From the IMG/VR virus record IMGVR_UViG_3300028558_000073, positions 1 to 33,775 of that record: a DNA stretch of 33,775 bases. One strand, written 5' to 3'. Shown here piece by piece: positions 9,308 through 17,353 of the stretch. Source of the DNA: a virus. Below the pieces are notes generated by a model. It was not told where the DNA came from. It made no database searches and saw only the letters and a list, made by a program, of their open reading frames with translations. Position 1 is the stretch's first letter. Every line of letters begins with the position of its first letter. Both the position numbers and the translations under genes were made by a program.

Positions 9308-12300
9308 ATGACTTCACCCACATCAAAAAGAATTCCTCCACAGCGTAATTTTGACGATTATGTCTTGACATTATCGCGTGGTGAGCACGTTGGAATGTCA
9401 AACACGCCACAAAACAAATTTACACAAATATCAGGTGGTCCAGGACTTAGTTCTGCGACATACGATGCGTGTTCACTACCACTTGATATTGGATTTAATT
9501 TTTCGTTCAACAATAAAATTTATACAAAATTTGCTGTGTGTGTAAATGGATACTTTGTTTTGTTGGATCCACTCGTGAATACGTTCAATGCGTTGGATAT
9601 TTTTACGATATCTTCTGGTGATAATACACACATGCGCTCAACGTTTACACATGATCACGTGATACTTGCACCATGGTTGGCAGGTACTTTATCTGGTGAC
9701 GCTGCAGAGATACAAGTTGCACTTACAAACAACGCGTCGAATTATAATACTGTCAACGGAATTGACGTACCACTAAGCACAGTATACGATCCCGTGTCAT
9801 ACGCGTGCAGTAAATGTAATACGTCATATACAAAATACGGTAACGCGTTAATAGTTCGTTGGAACAATATAAGTTCCGCGACAAATAGTGCGTCAGGACG
9901 ATTGACATATGAAATCATTTTATACGAAAATGGCAAAATAGAATTCAATTACACTCCCATTAAAATAATCAATGGAATAAACGTAAACGAAATTGGAACA
10001 ATTGGGATATTTTTATCAGATAAAATTTTTCGTGATTTTGCTTCGGAATTACAAGCAACTAATCGTTCGTTAAACGTTAACGGCGGCGCAAAATACAACA
10101 CAACGTTTGCAGATCCAATAAACGGAACAAATTACGCGTCTAGTTTAAGACCTTTATCTGTTTATCAAGATTTAAATATTTCAACTCCTGTTGATTTTTT
10201 CAATTGGCCAACACAAGATAATTTGGGTGCAACATTTACGTTTCAACCACCATTATTAAGACGTAAAGTACTGCCACGAAAAGACATATCAAATATTGAC
10301 GCACAAACAAATAAAAAATTGTTTTTTGATGATAGAACGTCTACTACGTTTGGATTTGACGCAGTTGTAAATTATCCAACGACATTGCAACGAAATTTTA
10401 ATGCGCATATAGAAACAAACGTAAATGAACAAAATTTGTTTTCATCGAATTTCTTAGTGTCAAGTAGCATTTCACGTAATGCAAGTGAACAATTTTTGTT
10501 ATCAGAAATTGAAACAACAATTTCACCGTTTAATGACAGAACAATTCTTCATAGTAGCGGTTCATCTATTGATTTGTTTGGATATTCGTTAAAACAATCA
10601 AATGAAAACAAAACTCGAATTGATATAGCGTTGCCCGTAAATTATAACACACGAATGGTGCCACTCACAAGTAGTATCTATTACTATAATAGTGCAATAA
10701 AATGTTGGAACATTCCCGAAAATGCCGCTGGAGATCTCGCTGGACCTGCTTCGTATGACATATTTCAACAGGCTTCGTCTTATGTTTCAGAAGACTTTCG
10801 TGGGTTTGGTCCTATATCAAACTTGATTTCATCGGGAAGTGACAGAACGTTTAAGATTGATCCTTGGTGGCCATATCTTGAAACGCAAACAGATACATTA
10901 GTTGGTGAACGTTATACACAGGAAAATTTTACAAAAGCAATTGGAAAAAAATATCAAAAAAGCGTTCAAATTAATCCTGATTATGAAGCAATTGATGAAA
11001 CGATCGAACTAAACATTGACACGCCGTTCGTTTTAGAACACGCGACCATTACGTTGCCCTGCGCGATGGGTGATAGTTGGTTCAAACAAAGAACTACAAC
11101 GTTCACGCCTGCGGACGAATTAAACAACAATGGAAATCAAATGTTTGTATCGTTTGTAGATTTTGTCGGTCCAGCGCTGACATGTGCATTGTTTAACCAA
11201 ATAAAGTTAAACAATACGACGCGTAGAGAACTAATTTGTACAGGATCAATAATACCAATTGGCGACAATACGTCCGAATTAGTCTTTTCAAGCGATCCAG
11301 GACTTACAAATTTATCACCAAATGAACAATTTAATATTCGTCCCGAAGGGTTTTTAGCGTATTCATCAAATCCGGCAGCAATCATTTCGCCAAACAATTT
11401 TGCAGCTTTCACTGGTTCTGCACACATAAATTGTGAAGCAGCTATCACAAATGGTATCGTCGCAAACGTGTCGTGGATATTATCAGATGCATCGTTGGAT
11501 GCACAAAATAGAAACACGGTTTCATCTATATTATCATCTTCTACGTTACCATCTAATGATCAAACGAGAATTTATTCAATTTCACCATTTGGTAGGGCTG
11601 CAACAGGAATTGAGCAATCAGGACGATCAGTTTTTGGAAACGAGTTTGGAACATCAGACATACAACTTGCAAACATTAAAAACCCATTTTATTTGCCAGC
11701 ACCAACTACTCAACAACAAGGTGTCATTAATAATGGAAAAGCATTTTTGTTGTCAGCAAACGTACCTATTACAAAAACAGTGCAAAGTCCATATCTTTTG
11801 TATCCGGGTGACAAGTTGATTTTTAGCGTGTCAAAAACACGTCCAAAATTTTATGGAAATTTATGGTGGTACGCGTCTGGAAGCGCTGTTAGCGGTAGCT
11901 CGTTCGTAACAAGTAACATAGCAAATAGATTTGATGACGTGCAATTGATTAGCGGAACAATCAATATAACGTTATATGGGTCATATATAAAAAATGATAA
12001 AGAATTTCATAAAATTGAAAATTATTCATCACCCATCATAAACGATATCATTTGTAATGATCCCACCGTTGATCAATTTGAAACAATGAACAGAGACGAA
12101 TATGTGGGAACAATTACTGATCGATACATAACAGGCAGCATAATTCAACGTGCACAGTCTTTTGATAAATCTTCACAATTTATTTTCGGAAACAGAACGG
12201 TCGAAACATCAATATATAATTCTGAAAATCAACATAATTCTGACACAAATTCAAAATCTTTTAACATGCAACCACTTTTTGAACGTACACCAAAAAACGT

Positions 12301-13135
12301 TTCAAGAATGTTCGTCATACCAGATTATAACGAAAGATTTTATGATACATTATTACCTGATTTCTCAAAGTGTTTAAAATTAAACGGCGGTGCATTATAC
12401 ACACAAAATGGTGTTAATCTTGCAACGTTTGACATCGGTGCATCTGTAGTTCCTGTGCTTGATTATAGATGGACTAAGTCATTTCCTTATGAACAACACT
12501 ACTCAACTGCAAAACGATTACAAAATATATCAAGCGGATTTACAGTTTCTACTGTATTGTCCGGAACAACATTCCTATCAATACCAGAAACAAACGTAAA
12601 CGGATTTTTTATCCGAGAAAATGGTACGTCAGACGCGACGTACATCACACCAGGCACGTTAATATTGGTTGAAGATTTTTTTGGAAACACTACGTCTAAT
12701 CAAATTTATCCTACACAAAATGATTATGCAAAAATTCTATATGGATTTGGTGATGTAAATACGTGTAAAATAAGCGGAGAACGAACTGAAGGAACAAATC
12801 ACTTTTCAAGTTTTAGATTTAATACATTTGGCGTAGTTTTTGTATCACCCGTAATACGCGGGTCAAAATACGGTGTACACAACGTGTTACCTGAATACAC
12901 AAAGCAATATTGCTCAAGAACGCATTACGGATTTATTAGAGATGTGTATGAACAACGCGTTTACGGTCGCTTATATAATGAGGCAAATTCAACAACGAGT
13001 CAAGGCTGCGTAACTGTAAAATTCATTGACAGTAGTGGAAAATTGACGCAACCTGAATTGACAAATAGTCAAAATTTATCGCTTGAGTGCACGTCGTCAA
13101 TTCCCTACATTGACAATGTCACGACTGATCGTTAG
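9308..13135 (+). CDS. Giant tail/baseplate adhesin-like protein with a nidogen-like N-terminal segment
   Basis: 1275 residues. Residues about 45-225 resemble a nidogen-like/PSP-type beta fold: PLDIGFNFSFNNKIYTKF, a Val-Asn-Gly-Tyr motif, then ILAPWLAG, ALIVRWNN and TYEIILYENGKIEFNY. This arrangement is typical of cell-surface adhesion modules. The remainder is Asn/Ser/Thr-rich beta structure without recognised domains. The ATG follows the previous stop immediately (TAA-ATG); an internal GGAATGG may serve as the SD. The gene closes the structural run, and its 3' end overlaps the convergent gene at 13119 by 17 bp. A host-recognition or peripheral baseplate role is inferred. Confidence 0.62.
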   Translation: MTSPTSKRIPPQRNFDDYVLTLSRGEHVGMSNTPQNKFTQISGGPGLSSATYDACSLPLDIGFNFSFNNKIYTKFAVCVNGYFVLLDPLVNTFNALDIFTISSGDNTHMRSTFTHDHVILAPWLAGTLSGDAAEIQVALTNNASNYNTVNGIDVPLSTVYDPVSYACSKCNTSYTKYGNALIVRWNNISSATNSASGRLTYEIILYENGKIEFNYTPIKIINGINVNEIGTIGIFLSDKIFRDFASELQATNRSLNVNGGAKYNTTFADPINGTNYASSLRPLSVYQDLNISTPVDFFNWPTQDNLGATFTFQPPLLRRKVLPRKDISNIDAQTNKKLFFDDRTSTTFGFDAVVNYPTTLQRNFNAHIETNVNEQNLFSSNFLVSSSISRNASEQFLLSEIETTISPFNDRTILHSSGSSIDLFGYSLKQSNENKTRIDIALPVNYNTRMVPLTSSIYYYNSAIKCWNIPENAAGDLAGPASYDIFQQASSYVSEDFRGFGPISNLISSGSDRTFKIDPWWPYLETQTDTLVGERYTQENFTKAIGKKYQKSVQINPDYEAIDETIELNIDTPFVLEHATITLPCAMGDSWFKQRTTTFTPADELNNNGNQMFVSFVDFVGPALTCALFNQIKLNNTTRRELICTGSIIPIGDNTSELVFSSDPGLTNLSPNEQFNIRPEGFLAYSSNPAAIISPNNFAAFTGSAHINCEAAITNGIVANVSWILSDASLDAQNRNTVSSILSSSTLPSNDQTRIYSISPFGRAATGIEQSGRSVFGNEFGTSDIQLANIKNPFYLPAPTTQQQGVINNGKAFLLSANVPITKTVQSPYLLYPGDKLIFSVSKTRPKFYGNLWWYASGSAVSGSSFVTSNIANRFDDVQLISGTINITLYGSYIKNDKEFHKIENYSSPIINDIICNDPTVDQFETMNRDEYVGTITDRYITGSIIQRAQSFDKSSQFIFGNRTVETSIYNSENQHNSDTNSKSFNMQPLFERTPKNVSRMFVIPDYNERFYDTLLPDFSKCLKLNGGALYTQNGVNLATFDIGASVVPVLDYRWTKSFPYEQHYSTAKRLQNISSGFTVSTVLSGTTFLSIPETNVNGFFIRENGTSDATYITPGTLILVEDFFGNTTSNQIYPTQNDYAKILYGFGDVNTCKISGERTEGTNHFSSFRFNTFGVVFVSPVIRGSKYGVHNVLPEYTKQYCSRTHYGFIRDVYEQRVYGRLYNEANSTTSQGCVTVKFIDSSGKLTQPELTNSQNLSLECTSSIPYIDNVTTDR

Positions 13136-13310
13136 TCGTTGGCTGTTCAGCTTCAGTCGAAGCCTCTGATTTGTAAAGTTGACACTCTTTTGTGTGTGCA
13201 TCAGTTTTTGATAATTTTTGTATCCAATCGTTTTTGGGTGCAGGTGGCATCTTTTTACACATTACGACTGGGTTTCGTGTGAAAGGCACTGCGGTGATAT
13301 TGTCTGACAT
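13119..13310 (-). CDS. Small hypothetical protein (63 aa)
   Basis: Starts at the ATG at 13310, preceded by AGGAG with 8 nt spacing, one of the clearest Shine-Dalgarno sequences in the window. The protein has two cysteines in a loose pattern (VMCKK and TKECQLYK) resembling half of a zinc-binding unit, and a polar Glu/Thr-rich tail. Its 3' end overlaps the convergent giant structural gene. It lies just downstream of the decayed IS element, whose TnpB frame runs into its 5' part. Function unknown. Confidence 0.6.
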   Translation of the reverse strand: MSDNITAVPFTRNPVVMCKKMPPAPKNDWIQKLSKTDAHTKECQLYKSEASTEAEQPTTNDQS

Positions 13311-13869
13311 ATGATTTGCTCCTATTTTCGAATGTAACACTAACGTATCTGAATTTCTTATCCCACGACGGGATAAGGATCAAGAGTTGTCTTTGATTGA
13401 CTTTGCCCGTTGAAGGATTTGCAACAACAATTGAATGTGAAGTCGAGTTTAAATCAATACCAACGAAATTCTGTGACTTCATCACTTCAACATCAGGAAT
13501 TGTGACTTGAACGTATGCCCAAACTTTGTCAAGTTCAATCTGATTTACCTTTGTGAAGTCTGTGCGAAACCAAAAATTGAAAGAACTTTTAAGACAAGGA
13601 AGTCGAATTGTTTTGTTCTTGAGATCAACTTTGACATTCTGTCCAGGAAGGGTTAATTTGACTTTCTTTGGATTAACTTTCTTGATCGTTTTACTTTTTC
13701 CATACTTTCTGATGATTTGATTTGCAATCTCAGATTTTAATCCAAATTGCTTGACAGACTTTGTTGAACAAGAACCGTGTTCAATAGCAAACTGTGCAAC
13801 CTTGACTGCATTTTCAAAAAGAGAATGATCAAGTTGCAACTTGTGTTTGACTTTAAACGTTAGGATCAT
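13255..13869 (-). pseudogene. tnpB: Truncated TnpB (IS200/IS605 OrfB) fragment
   Basis: From the ATG at 13869 the frame is 204 residues, about half of a normal TnpB. Residues about 1-157 look like the N-terminal half: FKVKHKLQL, a helical stretch with IANQIIRKYG, the beta segment FNFWFRTDF, WAYVQVTIPDVEV, and the RuvC-I motif NFVGIDLNSTSHSIVVAN with catalytic Asp139. After residue about 160 similarity ends. The frame reads through the right-end palindrome (IPSWDKK) and on into flanking DNA overlapping the next gene. The RuvC-II and RuvC-III residues and the C-terminal zinc finger are missing, so it cannot be a working nuclease. It is probably an internal-deletion remnant; a domesticated small protein is a less likely alternative. 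Confidence 0.7.
13357..13377. repeat. Palindrome at the 3' (right) end of the TnpB remnant
   Basis: CTTATCCC pairs perfectly with GGGATAAG around ACGAC (8 bp stem, 5 nt loop), extendable by a G-T and an A-T pair. It is related to the palindromes at 13915 and 17384 by the core ATCCC-ACGA-x-GGGAT. It lies where an IS605-type right-end hairpin is expected. In intact TnpB systems the guide RNA ends at this boundary. Confidence 0.65.
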
Positions 13870-13914
13870 TTGTTTAAGATTAATCAATCTTGTTTAACTT
13901 GTACAACAATTCAT

Positions 13915-13935
13915 GTCATCCCACGAGGGGATAAC
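13915..13935. repeat. Palindrome at the 5' (left) end of the TnpB remnant
   Basis: ATCCC pairs with GGGAT around ACGAG. After one C/A mismatch, two more pairs (T-A, G-C) extend the stem. It lies 46 bp upstream of the TnpB fragment ATG on the - strand, the expected place for an IS605-type left-end hairpin. The core is identical to the solitary copy at 17384-17412. Confidence 0.6.
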
Positions 13936-13965
13936 CTTTCTTGTTAAAGAGAACGTAAATATACA

Positions 13966-14769
13966 TCACATTTTAGACTTTTGCCACAATAAAAAGTCAT
14001 CATTACACACGTATTGTTTACATTTGGAGTTCCATTTTTTGGGAAGCGTGTGTCTTAGTGATATCAAAAAAGGTAACAGTGGGCGAGTGGGTGGTAATTT
14101 TGCCTCTCTATAGTCTTCTACGTTGTCTTTCCACGCGAATTGTGATTTGAACTCACTAAATCCAAATCCATCAAAGAAATTCTCTCCGCCCACAAGCGGT
14201 ATGTACCACAATGAAGGAATGCCATGTGGATTAACTTTTAAAGGAATTTCTTTCACAAAGCGTTGAAGCAATTCGCTGCCTTTTTCGTCGTCCTTAACGT
14301 AGTCTTTTAGTTCTTCATATGCCGTGTACTCAACTGGTGGGCTAACGAACAACACTGGCTTTCGCTGTTGCCTTGCGAGCGATATTTCATGAGGAGTACC
14401 AACGCTGTAGATATTTGTCGGGCATCGAGCTATCACAATGTCACATGTGTCAACCATACGTAGGTCGACATGCATTGTTTCTCTATACTTCAACACAAGT
14501 TCACCACGAACTTCTGCACCCGCCTGTGTATCTTCAAACGTCCAACGACTTAGATCGCACGTTGTGTTAACACCTTCTTTCCCATAACCTAAAAATCCAC
14601 GCAATGACGGCTTTTTCCACGGGTCAAACACAACACACCCCTGTGCCTTCAGAAAGTCCCCCATGCGTGTTCGCCACCCGTTTTCTGCCTCTTCTTCACG
14701 CGAAGCAACAAAATCCATGGGACCGCTTAGGTAAACACGCACACCGCTAAGAAAGTTTATATTTGACAT
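13966..14769 (-). CDS. Nucleoside 2-deoxyribosyltransferase-like protein
   Basis: 267 residues from the ATG at 14769, which overlaps the preceding stop as TGATG. The N-terminal 150 residues match the family: VYLSGPMDF at 12-20, VVFDPW at 46-51, the helix DLRMVDTCDIVIARCP at 102-117, and SVGTPHEISLARQQRKPVLF with the likely catalytic Glu128 in the G-T-x-x-E context. These enzymes exchange or hydrolyse bases on 2'-deoxynucleosides. In a phage this could serve nucleotide salvage, base modification or nucleotide-signal turnover. The C-terminal 85 residues, with many Trp and Pro, are outside the family and unrecognised. The protein is about 100 residues longer than single-domain relatives. The specific reaction is not predictable. 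Confidence 0.75.
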   Translation of the reverse strand: MSNINFLSGVRVYLSGPMDFVASREEEAENGWRTRMGDFLKAQGCVVFDPWKKPSLRGFLGYGKEGVNTTCDLSRWTFEDTQAGAEVRGELVLKYRETMHVDLRMVDTCDIVIARCPTNIYSVGTPHEISLARQQRKPVLFVSPPVEYTAYEELKDYVKDDEKGSELLQRFVKEIPLKVNPHGIPSLWYIPLVGGENFFDGFGFSEFKSQFAWKDNVEDYREAKLPPTRPLLPFLISLRHTLPKKWNSKCKQYVCNDDFLLWQKSKM

Positions 14770-14993
14770 CAAACTTCGTCCAATTCAATTACTGGTCGCC
14801 ATTCAGCATTTGGCGCCAAACAATCACCATGTCCAACAATGTACACCATATTTCCGTTGATATTAACACGTGTTAATACTTTTTCACTCGGTGCGGCGGT
14901 GATACGTTGCAAACGCCAACGAAGCGCATCACATATTTCATTCATTTTTTCATATGTGTATTCATTTGCAATTACGTCTAATGAAATTTTCAT
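14769..14993 (-). CDS. Small hypothetical protein (74 aa)
   Basis: The ATG at 14993 lies one base after the TAA of the upstream gene, and its own stop overlaps the next ATG (TGATG), so it is part of a coupled operon. Predicted alpha/beta: MKISLDVIANEY, a helix YEKMNEICDALRWRLQRI, then strands VLTRVNINGNMVYIVGHG. No family recognised. An in-frame start further upstream is possible but would overlap the previous gene by over 60 bases, so the shorter form is preferred. Confidence 0.6.
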   Translation of the reverse strand: MKISLDVIANEYTYEKMNEICDALRWRLQRITAAPSEKVLTRVNINGNMVYIVGHGDCLAPNAEWRPVIELDEV

Positions 14994-14994
14994 G

Positions 14995-15234
14995 TTACTT
15001 TGACTTTCCGTCACACGGCATTTTTCGCTCATCATTTGTGATGTCACGCTTTGCATCATTGTGTGCCTTCACCTGATTGTCAATGTCGTGAAAAGCTACA
15101 TCAAGTGCACAAATGAACTTCTGTGCTTCAGACACCGTGCAAAATGGGTTTTTCTTGATCAGATCACATGTGTTCTTGATCAGCGCGTCTTTTGTTGGCC
15201 CGGGATTTTGAAAATCGATTACTAAATTTGACAT
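14995..15234 (-). CDS. Small hypothetical protein (79 aa)
   Basis: ATG at 15234, directly after the TAA of the small membrane protein. AGGAG with 8-9 nt spacing lies within the end of that gene. The protein is mostly helical and charged, with two Cys in the first half (NTCDLIKKNPFCTVSEAQKF), and ends in a basic tail. Family not recognised. Coupled translation with both neighbours is likely. Confidence 0.65.
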   Translation of the reverse strand: MSNLVIDFQNPGPTKDALIKNTCDLIKKNPFCTVSEAQKFICALDVAFHDIDNQVKAHNDAKRDITNDERKMPCDGKSK

Positions 15235-15408
15235 TTAAAATGCTCCTAAAACCACACGAGTAAAAAGTAAAACTGCACAAACTAAAAACCCAAAACCAAT
15301 TCCAAGTAATGAAAGTGCGGCGAAATCGTTACTTGTGAGCTTATTTTCAAGATTTCGAGTGTCAATTTCATTTATTTCTTTTGTGCTTTTTGTGCCATAC
15401 ACCAGCAT
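15235..15408 (-). CDS. Small single-pass membrane protein (57 aa)
   Basis: ATG at 15408, preceded by AGGAG at 6 nt spacing; the TAA stop abuts the ATG of the next gene. Residues 1-29 are polar and charged. Residues about 30-56 form one long hydrophobic segment (ALSLLGIGFGFLVCAVLLF then TRVVLGAF), a clear transmembrane helix. There are no cleavage or lipobox motifs. Small membrane peptides of this kind in phages may modify the host envelope, lysis or exclusion; the role here is unknown. It lies between the VWA protein and the small unknown genes of the same operon. Confidence 0.7.
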   Translation of the reverse strand: MLVYGTKSTKEINEIDTRNLENKLTSNDFAALSLLGIGFGFLVCAVLLFTRVVLGAF

Positions 15409-15446
15409 AATTTATCTCCTGTTTTTCAGGCTATCACTTACATACG

Positions 15447-16838
15447 TCATTTACACTTCTTGATGAAGATTTTTGTTTCATTCGAGTCGAATGCAAGTTT
15501 GTCACCTGTCATCAAAACCCACGCTCGTTTTTTGCGACACGATTTTGGCTTGGGCGCGCCACCATCTGTAACAATCATCAAGGCGTCCCACCTTCCACGA
15601 TTTTTTGGATCATTGAACAATTCTGTGGGTGCGTCAAAGCTCGTGCCACCCGTCTTCACGCGCTTCAACTTTACTTTTGCACACTTTCGAAGGGTGATGA
15701 TTTGTTTTCTGTCCAAAGCACAGTCAAATGGAACATAGTCAACTTCGACTTTGCGCGTCAAGCTCAATATTTCTGCAATGAAATATGACAACAAATCATC
15801 GTCAACGCTTCCACTTTGGTCGACTGCGACTAACAACTTTGCAGTGCGATTTCTTTTGACGCCTGGATGATCGTATGGTTGTTTACGATTTAGTTTTTTG
15901 ATAGTTGAACTGCGCCCACCGGTTGCGAGTGATCCAACAAATTGTTTTAGAGCTTTTCTCCAATCGATTGTTCGAGACACTCTTTGACGAATTTCGTCTC
16001 GAACTGAAGCAGGTATGTTCCCCCACCCGTTTGTCGTTTGGTCTGCGTGTTGAATTGCTTTTTCAACGATCGACTTTACTTTTGCTTTTGTCCTATCGTC
16101 TGAACCATCATCCGAGTTACCATCCTGCCACCCAGAATGATTGTCGAGCTGTTTTCCAAGTAAACCTTTTTGTGATGCATTTTTGCTTCCTGATTGATCG
16201 TCAGAAGAACCACCATTACCATTTTCGTCACAATCAGATCCTGAACCTTTTTTTCCCTTGAGACCGTTCTTTCCGGGCGCGCCCGGACCTGGTTTGCTTC
16301 CTTTTACGTTGCCATCACCATCACACGCATCGTTGTCAGAACAATCTTCGATTTCTTTTTTTAATCTTTCGAAGTACCATTCGCTTGCTTGAAGCGGTGG
16401 GAATTTCTTCACAAGCTCAACAAGCGCAGGATCACCTGCAATCGTTGCACCAGGAATTAGTGCACTTTTTGGTAATTGTATGTTTTTGTCGTTTGTCGTC
16501 TTAATTATCGAATTGACAGCCAAATCAGTCGCATAATTCCAAATGATGTGCCACTTTTTGTCAGGCATACGAGTGAAGATGTGTTCATTTATGATGTGAT
16601 AGAATTCGTGAACGATGACGCCCATGATTTCTTGAGGCTGAAGCGCTTTAAAGAACGTTGGCGACCACAACAATTGTAGTTCATCTAATTCTTTGTTATA
16701 CAATACACCTGCAGTTTCAATTGTTTCACACGGTATCTTGTGAATGTTACGCGAAATCTCTGCGTAAAATGGTACGTGTCGTAGCAAATTCACGAGGTGT
16801 TTGTCGAGGTTGAACTCTGTCTCAACGCTTTCGTACAT
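15447..16838 (-). CDS. Putative metallopeptidase-VWA protein (DUF2201/CobT-like), MoxR partner
   Basis: 463 residues. The N-terminal 150 residues carry a zinc-peptidase-like motif VIVHEFYHIINEH (H77-E78-x2-H81). A Gly/Ser/Asp-rich linker (about 190-260) follows. The C-terminal VWA domain has a MIDAS motif D340-Q-S342-G-S344, a Thr in GGT near 399 and D425 in IVTDGG. This layout is typical of VWA-like proteins that work with MoxR-type AAA+ ATPases, one of which is encoded 1.6 kb away at 18476. It probably binds a target through the VWA domain while the ATPase remodels it; the target is unknown. The start lies 6 nt after the extended -10 element TGGTATAAT and has no SD, so the mRNA may be leaderless. 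Confidence 0.8.
   Translation of the reverse strand: MYESVETEFNLDKHLVNLLRHVPFYAEISRNIHKIPCETIETAGVLYNKELDELQLLWSPTFFKALQPQEIMGVIVHEFYHIINEHIFTRMPDKKWHIIWNYATDLAVNSIIKTTNDKNIQLPKSALIPGATIAGDPALVELVKKFPPLQASEWYFERLKKEIEDCSDNDACDGDGNVKGSKPGPGAPGKNGLKGKKGSGSDCDENGNGGSSDDQSGSKNASQKGLLGKQLDNHSGWQDGNSDDGSDDRTKAKVKSIVEKAIQHADQTTNGWGNIPASVRDEIRQRVSRTIDWRKALKQFVGSLATGGRSSTIKKLNRKQPYDHPGVKRNRTAKLLVAVDQSGSVDDDLLSYFIAEILSLTRKVEVDYVPFDCALDRKQIITLRKCAKVKLKRVKTGGTSFDAPTELFNDPKNRGRWDALMIVTDGGAPKPKSCRKKRAWVLMTGDKLAFDSNETKIFIKKCK
16272..16287. repeat. 16 bp perfect palindrome with GGCGCGCC core
   Basis: TCCGGGCGCGCCCGGA equals its own reverse complement. It lies in the part of the VWA gene encoding the Gly/Pro-rich linker (Gly-Pro-Gly-Ala-Pro-Gly). 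The codons for these residues are GC-rich anyway, but the exact symmetry is unusual in this AT-rich DNA. Confidence 0.6.
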
Positions 16839-16844
16839 ACAATT

Positions 16845-16853
16845 ATTATACCA
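16845..16853 (-). promoter_or_regulatory. Extended -10 promoter of the VWA gene, 6 nt before the ATG
   Basis: TG-G-TATAAT followed by AATTGT and then ATG. The hexamer is a perfect consensus, and transcription starting about 7 nt downstream would begin at the A of the ATG. A weak TTGTAA lies 17 bp upstream as a possible -35 element. Confidence 0.65.
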
Positions 16854-17304
16854 CGTTTTTTGATTTTTTACAATTCACAGGAACGTAATTGTCGTCGTCA
16901 ATATAAAAAATGCTCCTGTTTGCAAATATTGTTGGATCTAATTTTTCTAAATTTGTCATGCCAATTGAACCATCTGGATTTATGTGTTCCCTTGCACGTT
17001 CAAAGCACATTGTTACTTCTTTTGCCCACTTTTCACCAACTTGCGTGTTCACGAACGTTTGTCGCATTTGTTTGCGACCGGTTTTCGTGAAGCCACGTTG
17101 GACTTTTCCTTTGCTTTCAATGAGCGTTTGTCGCAAAAATCCACTGTTCAAAAAATATTCGTAGTTCGAAGACGACATGTAACCCACCAACGACCCATGT
17201 TGTAATATGTGTGCGTGGTACAAACACTCTTCAGCCGTCAATGGACCATGTTGTGAAATTGCGTAACAAATGAAGTGTGACTTTGTGAGGCGTACTTTCA
17301 CCAT
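16846..17304 (-). CDS. Putative winged-helix DNA-binding protein (152 aa)
   Basis: ATG at 17304, chosen because an extended -10 lies exactly 6 nt upstream; an earlier in-frame start would lie inside that promoter. Residues about 5-85 read like a winged helix: LTKSHFICYAISQHGPLTAEE, a recognition-type helix, then SGFLRQTLIESKGKV and RGFTKTGRKQM, the usual wing with T-x-x-G-R. The C-terminal third contains HINPDGSIG, shared with the divergently encoded protein at 17600. It overlaps the VWA gene promoter region and may regulate the divergent cluster. The regulator role is inferred. Confidence 0.6.
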   Translation of the reverse strand: MVKVRLTKSHFICYAISQHGPLTAEECLYHAHILQHGSLVGYMSSSNYEYFLNSGFLRQTLIESKGKVQRGFTKTGRKQMRQTFVNTQVGEKWAKEVTMCFERAREHINPDGSIGMTNLEKLDPTIFANRSIFYIDDDNYVPVNCKKSKNVV

Positions 17305-17310
17305 GTGACA

Positions 17311-17319
17311 AATATAACA
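17311..17319 (-). promoter_or_regulatory. Extended -10 promoter of the winged-helix gene, 6 nt before the ATG
   Basis: TG-T-TATATT, then TGTCAC, then ATG. There is no Shine-Dalgarno sequence, so a leaderless transcript is predicted. It points away from the + strand promoter at 17345-17353. Confidence 0.6.
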
Positions 17320-17344
17320 CAAATGTGTCTTTTTTACATTTTTG

Positions 17345-17353
17345 TGATATTAT
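17345..17353 (+). promoter_or_regulatory. Extended -10 element, 6 nt before an ATG at 17360
   Basis: TG-A-TATTAT, then GATTTC, then ATG at 17360. The frame from that ATG is only 15 codons and stops inside the 17384-17412 palindrome. This suggests the gene this promoter served has been disrupted, or that a nearby start in another frame is used. Confidence 0.55.

Larger units (their letters stand above)
13341..13940 (-). mobile_element. Decayed IS200/IS605-type mini-element (about 0.6 kb)
   Basis: The TnpB fragment is bracketed by two related palindromes: 13357-13377 downstream and 13915-13935 upstream of the - strand gene. Both carry TATCCC or CATCCC, then ACGA(C/G), then GGGAT. IS200/IS605 elements end in short hairpins rather than inverted repeats, and this layout fits. 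There is no tnpA. Exact cleavage sites cannot be fixed by eye, so the outer limits are approximate. The element lies between the deoxyribosyltransferase-like gene and a small gene and breaks neither. Confidence 0.55.

Noticed and set aside
11137-11517. Long antisense open frames inside the structural genes
   Set aside because: They are opposite to strongly supported genes, have no ribosome site or promoter, and read unlike proteins; they are by-products of AT-rich coding sequence.
13119-13310. HNH endonuclease identity for the 63 aa protein
   Set aside because: The Cys spacing recalls the start of some HNH proteins, but no His-Asn-His residues are present.
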